44,957 nt of DNA from Tannerellaceae bacterium. Lineage in GTDB: Bacteria > Bacteroidota > Bacteroidia > Bacteroidales > Tannerellaceae. Where the stretch lies: assembly GCA_031257015.1 (NCBI GenBank), contig JAIRPK010000050.1:1-44957 (forward strand). Direction: 5' to 3'. The notes under the pieces are model-generated. The model saw only the letters and a program-made list of their open reading frames with translations. It had not been told where the DNA came from and searched no databases. Shown here piece by piece: positions 30,882 through 40,660 of this stretch; position 1 is the first letter of the stretch; every line of letters begins with the position of its first letter. The position numbers and the translations under genes were made by a program.

Positions 30882-32584
30882 ATAAATGGATTCAACCAGG
30901 GGTGACGCTATTGTTCGTCGCCCTTTTTCTTGTGTTATTATCAGGAGCCAATGCGAACGCGCAGAATCGGACTGTTGCCGACAACCGCTTTGAAATCAGT
31001 CGTCAGCTGGATATATTCGGTTCCATAGTTAAAGAAGTAGAAATGTTTTATGTCGATTCTCTTGACATGGAGAAGACCGTGCGTCGCGGCATCGACGCCA
31101 TGCTTGAAGGCCTCGACCCCTACACTGAATATATCCCCGAAAAGGAAATGGACGCGCTTAGGTTTATCACTACCGGCGAATATGCAGGTGTGGGTGCTTA
31201 TATCGCCAGGCGGCCGGAAGGCGTGGTCATAACTGAAATCATAGAGAACATGCCGGCCATGACTGCTGGTTTGAGAGCCGGCGACTGCTTCATCTCGATC
31301 GATACCGTTAACGTCCAAAACGAATCGTCCGAAAGGGTTAGTTCGCTGCTAAAAGGCGTTCCCAACAGCAAACTGAAAGTGAAAGTCAGCAGAAAAGGAG
31401 AAAAGAAGCCGATCTCGTTTGAAATCATCCGCAAACAAATCGTCGTCAACCAAGTAGTATATTATGGCGTTCGCAACGACGATGTCGGCTATGTCTATCT
31501 TAAAAGCTTCACAGACAAAAGCGCAGCAGAGTTTAAATCAGCCTTTGACGAGCTGAAGACCAAGCATAACATCAAGTCCCTCATCCTGGACCTGCGCAAT
31601 AATGGCGGCGGACTGCTCGAAAGCGCTGTGCAGATAGTGAACATGTTCGTCCCAAAAGGTCGGGAGATAGTATCGACCAAGGGGAAAATCCCACAGTGGG
31701 ACAGGACTTACCGCACGCCTGCCGAGCCTGTTGACACTGTCATCCCTATCGCCGTTCTCATTAACGGTAATTCCGCTTCGGCGGCAGAAATCGTCTCCGG
31801 GGCATTGCAAGATCTTGACAGAGCTGTCCTTGTCGGACAACGGTCTTTCGGTAAAGGGCTGGTGCAGGCACCTCGTGAACTGCCGTATGACGGTAGCTTG
31901 AAAGTGACGATCAGCAAGTACCACATCCCAAGCGGACGTTGCATACAACAAATTGACTATGCCCACCGTGGAGCAGACGGGAGCGCCGCCTCAATCCCAG
32001 ACAGTCTGACGTCTGTCTTCTACACGGCTAACGGTCGCCCCGTGCGTGACGGCGGGGGAATAACACCTGACTTTGTCGTCGGAGACCAGCAAACGCCTAC
32101 GATAATTTATTATCTGTTGCAGGATTTGAATGTTCTTTTTGATTATGTTACCGATTATGTACAAAAACACCCGACTATCCCGGAGCCGGAAAAGTTTGAG
32201 GTGACGGACGATGATTTTGAGGCTCTCAAGGCGCTGGCCAAAGAAAAGAATTTTACATATGATCGTCAGAGCGTGAAAATCCTGAAAAACCTGAAAGATG
32301 CTGCAACATTCGAGGGCTATACGAGTGAAGCTGATTCCACTACCTTCCGTGAACTTGAAGCGCGACTTACGCCAAATATCGACAAGGATTTTGCCCGCTT
32401 CGAGACAACCATCAAACAACTTATGGCCTCCGAGATAACCAAGCGATACTATTTCGAGCGAGGCGCCATGATCCAAAATCTAAAGGATGATGCGGCTCTC
32501 AACAAAGCTGTTGAAATATTGAGTACACCCAATATGGTGGCTTCCACGCTCAAACTTATGCCTGCCCCGCTAAGCGCCAGATGA
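30878..32584 (+). CDS. S41-family C-terminal processing protease (CtpA/Prc-like)
   Basis: This exported 568-residue serine protease cuts proteins near their C-termini in the periplasm. A signal peptide covers about 1-29 (ending ANAQ). An N-terminal helical part precedes a PDZ domain at about 95-175 (GVGAYIARRPEGVVITEI). The S41 core has LDLRNNGGGLLESAV at about 238-252, nucleophile Ser299 in INGNSASAAEIVSGAL, and the general-base Lys326 in RSFGKGLVQ. A C-terminal helical extension follows, as in many Bacteroidales members. It is the second gene of an operon with the PfkB kinase and is followed by a strong terminator. Confidence 0.95.
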   Translation: MNKWIQPGVTLLFVALFLVLLSGANANAQNRTVADNRFEISRQLDIFGSIVKEVEMFYVDSLDMEKTVRRGIDAMLEGLDPYTEYIPEKEMDALRFITTGEYAGVGAYIARRPEGVVITEIIENMPAMTAGLRAGDCFISIDTVNVQNESSERVSSLLKGVPNSKLKVKVSRKGEKKPISFEIIRKQIVVNQVVYYGVRNDDVGYVYLKSFTDKSAAEFKSAFDELKTKHNIKSLILDLRNNGGGLLESAVQIVNMFVPKGREIVSTKGKIPQWDRTYRTPAEPVDTVIPIAVLINGNSASAAEIVSGALQDLDRAVLVGQRSFGKGLVQAPRELPYDGSLKVTISKYHIPSGRCIQQIDYAHRGADGSAASIPDSLTSVFYTANGRPVRDGGGITPDFVVGDQQTPTIIYYLLQDLNVLFDYVTDYVQKHPTIPEPEKFEVTDDDFEALKALAKEKNFTYDRQSVKILKNLKDAATFEGYTSEADSTTFRELEARLTPNIDKDFARFETTIKQLMASEITKRYYFERGAMIQNLKDDAALNKAVEILSTPNMVASTLKLMPAPLSAR

Positions 32585-32624
32585 ACCATATAATATATGT
32601 ATAAATAACCACGATTGCTGACGT

Positions 32625-32700
32625 AAAAAAGGAGAGCTGATGTTCGTATATCAGGCCAGACAAAAAGCCTGAAACAGATGAACATCAGCTTTCCTTTTTT
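32625..32700 (+). terminator. Large two-stem terminator after the S41 protease gene
   Basis: A 21-bp outer stem pairs 32625-32645 with 32680-32700 (one G-U pair), ending in six T. Inside it a second stem, CAGGC at 32652-32656 and GCCTG at 32667-32671, forms a nested hairpin. The long outer stem is A-rich on one side and T-rich on the other, so it could stop transcription in either direction. Confidence 0.88.
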
Positions 32701-32918
32701 AGTGGATTTCTCAAAAAAATGTTTCTATCTCCATTCTCTGTTCTTGATAAAGAAACGATTCGCAAAATCAAAGAATATTTCTTCCTCTTATACTGCCATT
32801 AACCAAACTTATTTCTTATAATCATCCATGCAGAATGGTTATAATGTCGGCATGATTTATTGTCATATTGCTCGATGAATAAGATGGATTTATTGTACGG
32901 AAGCTTTGTCGTCAATGT
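32701..32918. other. AT-rich spacer before array D2
   Basis: No open frame, promoter or hairpin stands out. A string near 32833 (AGAATGGTTATAATG) may be a very decayed D-type repeat unit. Confidence 0.35.
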
Positions 32919-33700
32919 GGGAGTTTATCTTTTGTCTTTGGGGTATGTTTTTCGGCATTGAAGAAAAAGATAATTTAAATCAAAAGATTCTTTTCTCACA
33001 ATGCAGGGAAATATAGTCTGAAATAAAAAAATAATTGCCTCTATTATGGGGAAATACAGGCGAAATATCCAAGAAGGTTTCCCCCTGTGTGGGACGATAT
33101 GATCCGGAGTGAAAACCTGGTGTCCCTCCTTGTGGGACGATATGATCCGGAGTTGAAACCTGGTGTCCCTCCTTGTGGGATGATATGATCCGGAGCGAAA
33201 ACCTAGTGTCCCCCCTTGTGGGACGATACGATCTGGAGTGAAAACATGGTTTCCCACCTTGGGGGATGGTATGATCCGGAGCGAAAACATGGTGTCCCTC
33301 CTTGTGGGACGGTATGATCCGGAGTGAAAACATGGTGTCCCCCCTTGTGGGACGGTATGATCCGGAGTGAAAACATGGTTTCCCACCTTGGGGGACGACG
33401 GGATCCGGAGCGGAAACATGGTTTCCCACCTTGGGGGCGAAGTATCCGGAGGGGAATATGGTATGTTTTTCCGGCAGTGGACGAATCGTTTTTGCTTTGG
33501 ATGGTGTTTTCTTATAATGTGGGAAAATGTGTTTGGGGGGCTGATTATATTTTTATCTAATATAAGAAACAGTGTTTTTTTGTCGGGTTATATTGTTTTT
33601 TTTAGAGGGAAAGTTTGTTCTTGTTTTTGATTATGTTTTCCTGCAATATGGGATGATATTAAAGGGAGTTGAATTGTGTTTTTCCTGTATTGAGGCAAAC
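32919..33700. repeat. Tandem-repeat array D2 (43-bp units with decayed edges)
   Basis: Nine well-conserved units start GGGACGATATGATCCGG or similar at 33091, 33134, 33177, 33220, 33263, 33306, 33349, 33392 and 33435. Recognisable but decayed copies stay on the 43-bp lattice to the left (33048 GGGGAAATA, 33005, 32919 GGGAGTTTA). To the right they continue at 33478 TGGACGAAT, 33521 GGGAAAATG, 33607 GGGAAAGTT and 33650 GGGATGATATT. Lattice points 32962, 33564 and 33693 are nearly unrecognisable. The unit is homologous to that of array D1. Past 33700 the sequence is T/G-rich and without genes up to uvrA. Confidence 0.93.
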
Positions 33701-33956
33701 CTTTTTGGGGGATTGTATGTTTTTTTCACGGGAGGATTTATGTCTGTTTTTTTGTTTTTTATGGTTGGGAATGGAGCGGGGCTATTTTGATGGCTGGGGT
33801 TGTGAAATGTGAACAGGGTAGGGGGCGGGGCGATTTTTGTGAAAATTCAGTTGGTTGCCGGGCGGGGCAATGGTGCGTGGGGCGGACGGTTTTTTTTGTA
33901 TACTGTGGTGGTGAGTTTGGGTGTTAGCGAGGGCGGGATTTGCGGCGAAAAAGAGT
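33701..33956. other. G/T-rich spacer before uvrA
   Basis: No gene is supported. Short open frames are low complexity. The composition resembles the decayed right edge of array D2, of which it may be a continuation. Confidence 0.35.
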
Positions 33957-33982
33957 TACCTTCGCGTATATTTTTTATACGC
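33957..33982 (+). promoter_or_regulatory. Candidate uvrA promoter with inverted repeat at the start codon
   Basis: TACCTTCG (33957-33964) is one base off the -7 consensus. It is followed by a perfect 7-bp inverted repeat, GCGTATA (33964-33970) and TATACGC (33976-33982), ending two bases before the ATG. The repeat could be an operator or a hairpin over the ribosome-binding region. Confidence 0.4.
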
Positions 33983-33984
33983 AG

Positions 33985-36777
33985 ATGAAGAAAGATTGTA
34001 TTATTATCAAGGGCGCCCGCGTCAATAATCTCAAGAACGTCGATGTTGAGATTCCGCGTAATAAGCTGGTTGTTATAACAGGGTTGTCGGGCAGCGGGAA
34101 GTCGTCGCTGGCGTTTGATACGTTGTATGCCGAGGGGCAGCGGCGATATGTTGAGAGCCTCTCGGCTTACGCCCGTCAATTTCTGGGGCGAATGAGTAAG
34201 CCGGAGTGTGATTATATAAAAGGGATTCCGCCGGCGATTGCGATTGAGCAGAGGGTGAACAGTCGGAATACGCGCTCGACGGTGGGGACGTCAACGGAAA
34301 TATATGATTATCTGCGATTGCTGTTTGCTCGCGCAGGAAAGACAATCTCGCCTGTTTCGGGGGAGGAGGTGCGCAAGCATCAGATTACTGATATTGTAAA
34401 GTGGTTGGGGACGTTCCCTCTGGGGGTACGCTTTGCTGTTTTCGCGCCGATTGTCTTACCTGAGGGTAGGGATGTAAAAGATCAGATGGGGATATTGTTG
34501 AAGGAGGGGTATTCGCGTATTTCTGTTGACAATGTTGTTTATCGCATCGAGGAGGTTGCGGATAATGTGGGGTTGATGAATGTCGGCAGCCTGGTTGAAT
34601 TGTTGATTGATCGGTTGGAAACGTCTGAGGACAAGGCGTTGGTTAGCCGGCTGGCGGATTCGGTCGAGACGGCTTTCTTTGAAGGCCATGGCGAGTGTGT
34701 CGTCAGGGTATATATGCCGAATGAGGAGGTTGTTGTGAAGTCGTTCACGAAGAGGTTTGAGGCGGATGGGATAACGTTCGATGAGCCGTCGGAATATATG
34801 TTCAGCTTTAATAATCCAATGGGGGCTTGCCCTGATTGTGAAGGGTTCGGAAGGGCGGTGGGGCTTGATGCGGCGCTGATCGTTCCGGACGGGAGGCTGT
34901 CGGTTTATAATGGGGCGGTGGCGCCGTGGCGCTCGGAGGTTTTTTCGGAATGGCTGAAGGATTTTATTATTAAGAGTTCAAAGGGGACTTTCCCGATTCA
35001 CCGGCCTTATGATGAGCTTACGGCGGAGGAAAAGGATTATTTGTGGAATGGTACGAAGGATGTAAAGGGAATTAATGATTTCTTCAAGTTTGTTGAGTCT
35101 AATATCTATAAGATACAGTATCGTGTGATTGCTTCGCGGTATAAGGGTAAGACGTTGTGCCCTACTTGCCGGGGCAGCCGCTTGAAGCCCCAGGCCCTGT
35201 ACGTTAAAGTGGGAGGGAAGGATATTGCTCAACTTGTTTCTCTTCCTGTCGTCGAGCTGAAGAGTTTCTTTGATAATCTTGTGTTGGACGAGACGGATAT
35301 GGCTATTGCCAAACGTATCCTTACGGAGATTCGTAGCCGGATTCAGTTTTTGCTTGATGTTGGCCTGGGGTATCTTACGCTTGACAGGTTGTCGTCAACT
35401 CTTTCCGGGGGGGAGAGTCAGCGGATTAATCTGGCGACGTCATTGGGGAGCAGCCTGGTCGGCTCTCTTTATATTCTTGACGAGCCTAGCATCGGGTTGC
35501 ACTCAAGGGATACGCAAAGGCTTATTCATGTGCTCCGGCAGTTGAAGGAGCTGGGGAACACGGTTGTTATCGTGGAGCACGATGAGGAGATTATTCGTGC
35601 AGCGGATTATATTATTGATATAGGGCCTAAGGCGGGGCGATTGGGGGGCGAAGTGGTTTATGAGGGGGGTACGGCTAATCTCCAGTTGAATACGAACAGC
35701 CATACCTTGCGCTTTCTCAATGGTGAGGAGTCTATTGAGCTTCCTGCTTATCGTCGGAGGTGGAATAATTTTATTGAAGTCGCGGGGGCGAAGCATAATA
35801 ACCTTAAAGATATTACGGTTCGATTTCCGCTTAATGCTATTACGGTAGTAACCGGAGTAAGCGGGTCGGGGAAGAGTTCTCTGGTGAGGGACGTTCTGTT
35901 TGAGAGTTTGAGCAAGCAATCTGTTATCATTGCTCCGCTTCCTGTGCATTGCTCTGCTGTAACTGGCGACTGGAGGCTGGTGAGAGAGGTTTGTTTTGTA
36001 GATCAGAATACGATCGGGAAAAGCAGTCGCTCGAATCCGGTTACTTATATCGGGGCGTATGATGAAATTCGCAAGCTTTTTGCCGAGCTTCCCATGGCGC
36101 GAAAAACAGGTCTCACGCCTGCTGATTTCTCTTTTAACAAGGAGGGAGGACGTTGCGAGGAATGTAAGGGAGAAGGGCGCATCACGGTGGAAATGCAGTT
36201 TATGGCTGATTTGACCATGGAGTGCGATGTCTGCCATGGCAAGCGGTTTACATCGCATGTGCTTGACGTTGAGTATCGAGGCGTAAATATTTATGATGTA
36301 CTGGAGATGACTATCGACCAAGCGATCGAATTTTTCAATACCAATAATTACCAGGACAGACGTGTTCTTCGTCGAATTGAACCTTTGCAGCATGTCGGCC
36401 TTGGATATATCAAAATGGGGCAACCTTCGTCAACGTTGTCGGGGGGGGAGAATCAGCGTGTGAAGCTGGCCTACTATTTGGCGCTTGAAAGATATAATTC
36501 CACGTTATTTATATTTGACGAACCTACAACAGGACTGCATTTCTATGATATAAAAACGCTGATGACGGCTTTCAATGCTCTTGTTGATAAAGGGCATACG
36601 GTGATTATCATCGAGCATAATATTGAAATTATCAAATGTGCCGACCATGTTATCGACCTCGGCCCGGAAGGGGGAAAAGACGGTGGCAATATTGTTTGTG
36701 CCGGTACGCCGGAAGATGTTGCCAGATGTGCGGAGTCTCATACGGGGCGAGCGCTGGCTCCTAAACTTCAGCTATAA
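33985..36777 (+). CDS. uvrA: Excinuclease ABC subunit A
   Basis: This 930-residue protein is the damage-recognition ATPase of nucleotide excision repair. The start at 33985 ([20 protein letters not shown]) is the standard UvrA N-terminus; the frame is open to 33940. Both ABC cassettes are intact, with Walker [10 protein letters not shown] at about 33-41 and GVSGSGKSS in the second half, and signatures LSGGESQR and LSGGENQR. The zinc modules are CPDCEGFG with CPTCRGSRL, and CEECKGEGR with CDVCHGKRF. It stands alone, with uvrB and uvrC not in the window. Bacteroidales often carry more than one uvrA-like gene, so it could be a paralogue, but no key residue is missing. Confidence 0.96.
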   Translation: MKKDCIIIKGARVNNLKNVDVEIPRNKLVVITGLSGSGKSSLAFDTLYAEGQRRYVESLSAYARQFLGRMSKPECDYIKGIPPAIAIEQRVNSRNTRSTVGTSTEIYDYLRLLFARAGKTISPVSGEEVRKHQITDIVKWLGTFPLGVRFAVFAPIVLPEGRDVKDQMGILLKEGYSRISVDNVVYRIEEVADNVGLMNVGSLVELLIDRLETSEDKALVSRLADSVETAFFEGHGECVVRVYMPNEEVVVKSFTKRFEADGITFDEPSEYMFSFNNPMGACPDCEGFGRAVGLDAALIVPDGRLSVYNGAVAPWRSEVFSEWLKDFIIKSSKGTFPIHRPYDELTAEEKDYLWNGTKDVKGINDFFKFVESNIYKIQYRVIASRYKGKTLCPTCRGSRLKPQALYVKVGGKDIAQLVSLPVVELKSFFDNLVLDETDMAIAKRILTEIRSRIQFLLDVGLGYLTLDRLSSTLSGGESQRINLATSLGSSLVGSLYILDEPSIGLHSRDTQRLIHVLRQLKELGNTVVIVEHDEEIIRAADYIIDIGPKAGRLGGEVVYEGGTANLQLNTNSHTLRFLNGEESIELPAYRRRWNNFIEVAGAKHNNLKDITVRFPLNAITVVTGVSGSGKSSLVRDVLFESLSKQSVIIAPLPVHCSAVTGDWRLVREVCFVDQNTIGKSSRSNPVTYIGAYDEIRKLFAELPMARKTGLTPADFSFNKEGGRCEECKGEGRITVEMQFMADLTMECDVCHGKRFTSHVLDVEYRGVNIYDVLEMTIDQAIEFFNTNNYQDRRVLRRIEPLQHVGLGYIKMGQPSSTLSGGENQRVKLAYYLALERYNSTLFIFDEPTTGLHFYDIKTLMTAFNALVDKGHTVIIIEHNIEIIKCADHVIDLGPEGGKDGGNIVCAGTPEDVARCAESHTGRALAPKLQL

Positions 36778-36853
36778 TTCCATATTCTTTCCTAATGTTT
36801 CGCATTGCTGAGTTGTATCAGGAATGTGAACAGTCGGCAGGAAAAATGATGAA

Positions 36854-36900
36854 GCCCCCTCTCTTCTCGCTGTCATGTGCAGACGATAAAGAGAGGGGGC
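36854..36900. terminator. Hairpin between convergent uvrA and EF-G2-like genes
   Basis: A perfect 12-bp stem (GCCCCCTCTCTT at 36854-36865, AAGAGAGGGGGC at 36889-36900) lies in the middle of the convergent gap. T-tracts on both sides are weak, so termination may rely on the stem. Confidence 0.7.
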
Positions 36901-36963
36901 GTATTAACATAATAACAAAGAAAACGTTCCGGTTGGAACTAGTAGTTGAATATTGGCATGAGT

Positions 36964-39123
36964 CTAATCTTCTTCCTGGTTTTTCTCGGCGTATGCCTTG
37001 AGCAGTTTTTCCTGAACGTCGGACGGAACGAGATCGTAGGAGGCGAACTTCATGGTGAAGGAGGCGCGGCCGCCGCTGATTGAGCTTAGTGACGTGGAGT
37101 AGGAGGACATCTCTTTCAATGGGACTTTGGCCATAAGCTTCTCATAGCCTTTTTCACTGCTCATTCCCATGATTACGGCACGTCGTCCCTGAAGATCACT
37201 CATTATGTCGCCCAGATAATCCGCAGGAACGGATACTTCGACGTCGAATATTGGTTCGAGAATCTTCGGGCCGGCTTCGCGGAAAGCTGCGCTGAAGGCG
37301 TTGCGACCGGCTAGCATGAAGGAAATTTCGTTGCTGTCGACGGGGTGCATTTTTCCGTCATAAACAATAATGCGTACGTCGCGTGCGTATGACCCGGTCA
37401 GCGGGCCTTGCTCCATACGTGCCATCACGCCTTTGAGGATGGCGGGGAGGAAGCGTGTGTCGATTGCTCCGCCTACTATGCTGTTTACAAATACAAGTTT
37501 GCCTCCCCATTCAAGGTTGATGGTTTGTGTGTCTCTTGCATTGATTTTGTATTCTTGATTGCCAAATTTGTATAGTTCGGGAGCGGGCATTCCGTCGTGA
37601 TATGGTTCGACGATGAGATGAACTTCTCCGAATTGTCCAGCGCCGCCGGATTGCTTCTTATGGCGGTAGTCGGCTCTGGCGGACTTGGTGATGGTCTCAC
37701 GGTAGGGTATTTTTGGCTCGTGATATTCGATCATGAGTTTCTCATTATTTTCCAGCCTCCATTTGAGAGTGCGGAGGTGAAATTCACCCTGGCCGGAAAC
37801 GATCGTTTGCTTTAGCTCTTTCGACTGTTCAATAATCCATGTGGGGTCTTCCTCCCTCATGCGGGTGAGGAGTTCGCTGAGCTTTTCGGCTTCGGCTTCG
37901 TTTACGGCTTTAATGGCGCGGCGGTATTTGGGGTTGGGGTATTTGATGAAATCGAAGGTGTAGTCGGAACCTTTCCCGTTGAGGGTGTTTCCGCGGCGTA
38001 CTTCTTTCAGCTTGACGGTAGCCCCGATGTCTCCGGCTAAGAGTTCGCTGACTTGGGTGCGCGTTTGACCGGCGGCGGTGAATAGCTGGGATATTCTTTC
38101 TTTGGAGCCGCGATCGGAGTTGATAAGATCATCGCCCTCCTTTACTTTTCCTGATATTACTTTGAAAAATGAGACCTGTCCTATGTGGGGTTCGACGGTT
38201 GTTTTGAAAAAAAACAAGCTTGTCGGCCCATTGGAATCGGGAGCTACGTCTGTTCCGTCGGCTGTCTTGAAGTGGGGCATCCTGTCGACAGTGGGAACGA
38301 CGTTGCCGAGAAACTCCATCGTGCGGCGAACGCACATGTCCTTACCTGCGCATACGCAAAAGACAGGGAACATGCCTCTGTCGATAAGACCGGCGCTGAT
38401 TCCGGCACGCATTTCATCTTCCGACAATGTGCCGTTTTCAAAGAACTTTTCCATCAGTTTGTCGTCGTGCTCGGCGGCAGCTTCGACAAGGGCAGCGTGT
38501 AGTTCGGTGGCTTTGTCGGCTTCAGCGGAGGGAATGTCAAGAACTTCGGGGACACCGCCTTCTGGCTTCCATTTGTACATTTTCATCTTTAGCACATCGA
38601 CTACGGCGTTAAAATTGGCGCCTTGATTAATGGGGTATTGTATTTGTACGATGCTGCTGCCGTAGCGGTCTTTCAATTGGGCTATCGTGTTGTCATAATC
38701 TGACGAGGCATTGTCCAGGTGGTTTACAATAAATATTACTGGCTTGTTGAATTGCTCAGCATAACGGAATTGGTTAATCGTCCCGACCTCAATGCCATAC
38801 TGGGCATTGAGAACCATTAATGCAGTGTCCGTTACGTTCAATGCCGATACTGCCCCGCCTATAAAATCATCTGAGCCGGGACAATCAATGAAATTGAGTT
38901 TGCGTCCCAGCCATTCAACGCTGAAGACGGTAGAAAATACTGAGTATTTGTATTCTTTTTCAACGGGAAAATAGTCGGATACGGTGTTCCCGGCCTCAAT
39001 CGTTCCTCTGCGTTTTATAACTCCACCCTCGTAGAGCATTGCTTCTGCGAGAGTGGTTTTTCCGGAGCCTGAACTGCCCAAAATGGCGATGTTCTTAATT
39101 TCATTTGTTTGATATACTTTCAT
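36964..39123 (-). CDS. Elongation factor G paralogue with degenerate GTPase motifs (EF-G2-like)
   Basis: This 719-residue protein is collinear with EF-G: G domain (1-270), domain II, then domains III-V, including the ILKGVMARMEQGPL and SYSTSLSSISGGRASF regions. The P-loop reads GSSGSGKT (16-23) instead of the AHIDAGKT type. The switch I RGITI motif is absent. The DTPGH motif is DCPGS (80-84), so the catalytic His is Ser, and NKxD is NHLD (134-137). In Bacteroides thetaiotaomicron, an EF-G2 lacking GTPase activity supports translation during starvation and gut colonisation. This gene looks like that type. The housekeeping fusA must lie elsewhere. Confidence 0.88.
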   Translation of the reverse strand: MKVYQTNEIKNIAILGSSGSGKTTLAEAMLYEGGVIKRRGTIEAGNTVSDYFPVEKEYKYSVFSTVFSVEWLGRKLNFIDCPGSDDFIGGAVSALNVTDTALMVLNAQYGIEVGTINQFRYAEQFNKPVIFIVNHLDNASSDYDNTIAQLKDRYGSSIVQIQYPINQGANFNAVVDVLKMKMYKWKPEGGVPEVLDIPSAEADKATELHAALVEAAAEHDDKLMEKFFENGTLSEDEMRAGISAGLIDRGMFPVFCVCAGKDMCVRRTMEFLGNVVPTVDRMPHFKTADGTDVAPDSNGPTSLFFFKTTVEPHIGQVSFFKVISGKVKEGDDLINSDRGSKERISQLFTAAGQTRTQVSELLAGDIGATVKLKEVRRGNTLNGKGSDYTFDFIKYPNPKYRRAIKAVNEAEAEKLSELLTRMREEDPTWIIEQSKELKQTIVSGQGEFHLRTLKWRLENNEKLMIEYHEPKIPYRETITKSARADYRHKKQSGGAGQFGEVHLIVEPYHDGMPAPELYKFGNQEYKINARDTQTINLEWGGKLVFVNSIVGGAIDTRFLPAILKGVMARMEQGPLTGSYARDVRIIVYDGKMHPVDSNEISFMLAGRNAFSAAFREAGPKILEPIFDVEVSVPADYLGDIMSDLQGRRAVIMGMSSEKGYEKLMAKVPLKEMSSYSTSLSSISGGRASFTMKFASYDLVPSDVQEKLLKAYAEKNQEED

Positions 39124-39715
39124 TTCTTGAAGGATTTTATTTAATAAGGTTAAACCATTTGTTATTTATCTTCTCTTTAGACAGCCGAAATTTAAATATT
39201 TTCCTTTGAATAAACAAAACAAATGCTATAAAACATGTCTTGCTGGGAAAAATGTGCGCCTCTTTAACGGTTCTCGTGTCAATGCGGATGGCCGGCGGGG
39301 GATGTTTTTTTCGGTGGGGATGACAAAAGCTGGATTGAGGAGAATATGAAAAGCCTGAAAATAGTAAATATTTGTTATAAATTGACCTTTCCATATATAG
39401 TTTTGCAGTGGCCGTCGATTATTTTTTCTTTCAGTTTTAGAGTTTGTGCGGAGAGGAATGTGACGATTGAAAAGGCAGTGAGGAGAATGTTGAACAGTTG
39501 GTTCTTTTTTCTTGTTTTTATGTCAGTTTTTTAATTTTGATAATTTTCAATAAATTCCGATTGTTGAATTTGTTTTGGTCAAATGGAATGATATTTTCAG
39601 ATTTTAGCGAGTATTAGAAGGATTTTTTTTTGATGTGCGTTTGTGCTGTTTTGTCTGGATTATAAGTTTTTTATATTCAAAATGTACTTTGCTGCAGGTT
39701 TAACTGCAGTTTTTT
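39124..39715. other. AT-rich gap between the EF-G2-like and LuxR genes
   Basis: No array and no convincing gene. A 62-codon plus-strand open frame at 39346-39534 has no family signature and is not called. A short inverted repeat, CTGCAG at 39692-39697 and 39704-39709 followed by a T run, touches the LuxR stop codon. It reads as a small plus-strand terminator with no obvious gene to serve. Confidence 0.35.
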
Positions 39716-40462
39716 TTACATGTATAAATGAGCGGTTGCGATGGCAATTGCTTCTTGCATATTCTTAGCTCCTAACTTCTGAAATATTTTATCCTTGCGA
39801 ACTTTTATGCAGCTTTCGCTTCTACTTAAATATTCGCTCATTTCTTTTGCAGAGTATCCCATATTTGCCAGTGCAAGAATATCTTTTTCTGCATCCGAAA
39901 GAACAGATCGTTTAATTTTCCTCCAAAGTTGAGAGGTTGAACAGGGGGTATATTCCCAATAATGCTCGGCCTTTTTCTTGCACATAACGATATTTCTGAA
40001 GGTGAAAGAAGATGGCAAGGACAATATACATGCAAGTTGTTTACATTTGTTATCTTCGTCGAAATATACAGGGAAAATTTTGTGATTAATAAGTTTCTTT
40101 ATTTTTCCGTTAGATATGTGAAAGTTACATGAAAGGATATAGTTATCCGGCTTGAATGAAGAATGGGTATTCCAGAATGATAATGCGTCGGCATAGAGAG
40201 TTGTTAATAGTTTTTGTTCATTTTCAGGCACGGATTGTCTATAAAAATCAAATCCCATTTGTTTTAGTTTTTCTGCTGAATGTTCAATGAATGGTAATGG
40301 AGTGAATACGTGATGAAATGTTTTCTTGTCACAGTCGATGATGTATCCGCTATGATATGTTGCGGAGAAAAAGTAATCGAATGCTGTTACTACGGATGCC
40401 GTTTCCTGCTCACTTTTTCCGGTTGTTTCAAATCGCTGTTGCTTGTTTTGTCGTGTATTCAT
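39716..40462 (-). CDS. LuxR-family transcriptional regulator
   Basis: This 248-residue protein has a C-terminal LuxR/FixJ-type helix-turn-helix at about 185-245 (LSDAEKDILALANMGYSAKEM, then LSRSESCIKVRKDKIFQKLG). An N-terminal PAS-like sensory region precedes it, and I cannot assign its ligand. There is no receiver domain. It is a single-gene unit with its own -7 box at 40514-40521. Similar orphan regulators are common in Bacteroidales. The neighbouring outer-membrane protein gene is a possible target, by position only. Confidence 0.82.
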   Translation of the reverse strand: MNTRQNKQQRFETTGKSEQETASVVTAFDYFFSATYHSGYIIDCDKKTFHHVFTPLPFIEHSAEKLKQMGFDFYRQSVPENEQKLLTTLYADALSFWNTHSSFKPDNYILSCNFHISNGKIKKLINHKIFPVYFDEDNKCKQLACILSLPSSFTFRNIVMCKKKAEHYWEYTPCSTSQLWRKIKRSVLSDAEKDILALANMGYSAKEMSEYLSRSESCIKVRKDKIFQKLGAKNMQEAIAIATAHLYM

Positions 40463-40513
40463 TTGTATTATTATTTAAAGTTAATATTAAATGATGTGAT
40501 AATTCTCTTTTGG

Positions 40514-40521
40514 CAAATGTA
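40514..40521 (-). promoter_or_regulatory. -7 box for the LuxR-family gene
   Basis: The minus strand reads TACATTTG, matching TAnnTTTG. The palindromic hairpin at 40524-40559 overlaps the expected -33 region. Confidence 0.5.
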
Positions 40522-40523
40522 AT

Positions 40524-40559
40524 AAAAAAATCATATACATTGAAGTATATGATTTTTTT
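40524..40559. terminator. Bidirectional AT-rich hairpin
   Basis: A perfect 15-bp inverted repeat (seven A plus TCATATAC at 40524-40538, GTATATGA plus seven T at 40545-40559) with a 6-nt loop. It would end the minus-strand outer-membrane protein transcript. It also covers the -33 position of the LuxR gene, so an operator role is possible. Confidence 0.7.
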
Positions 40560-40660
40560 CTGAGTAGGCGGACATTATTTCAATTGCTTGAGATTTTAAG
40601 AAGAGGTTGTTTTAACTCTCCAACGTTGGTTATTTTTCTTTTGGATGGTTGCTGCAATCT

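Noticed and set aside
39346..39534. 62-codon plus-strand open frame after the EF-G2-like gene
   Set aside because: AT-rich and hydrophobic, with no promoter and no family resemblance. It is probably chance.
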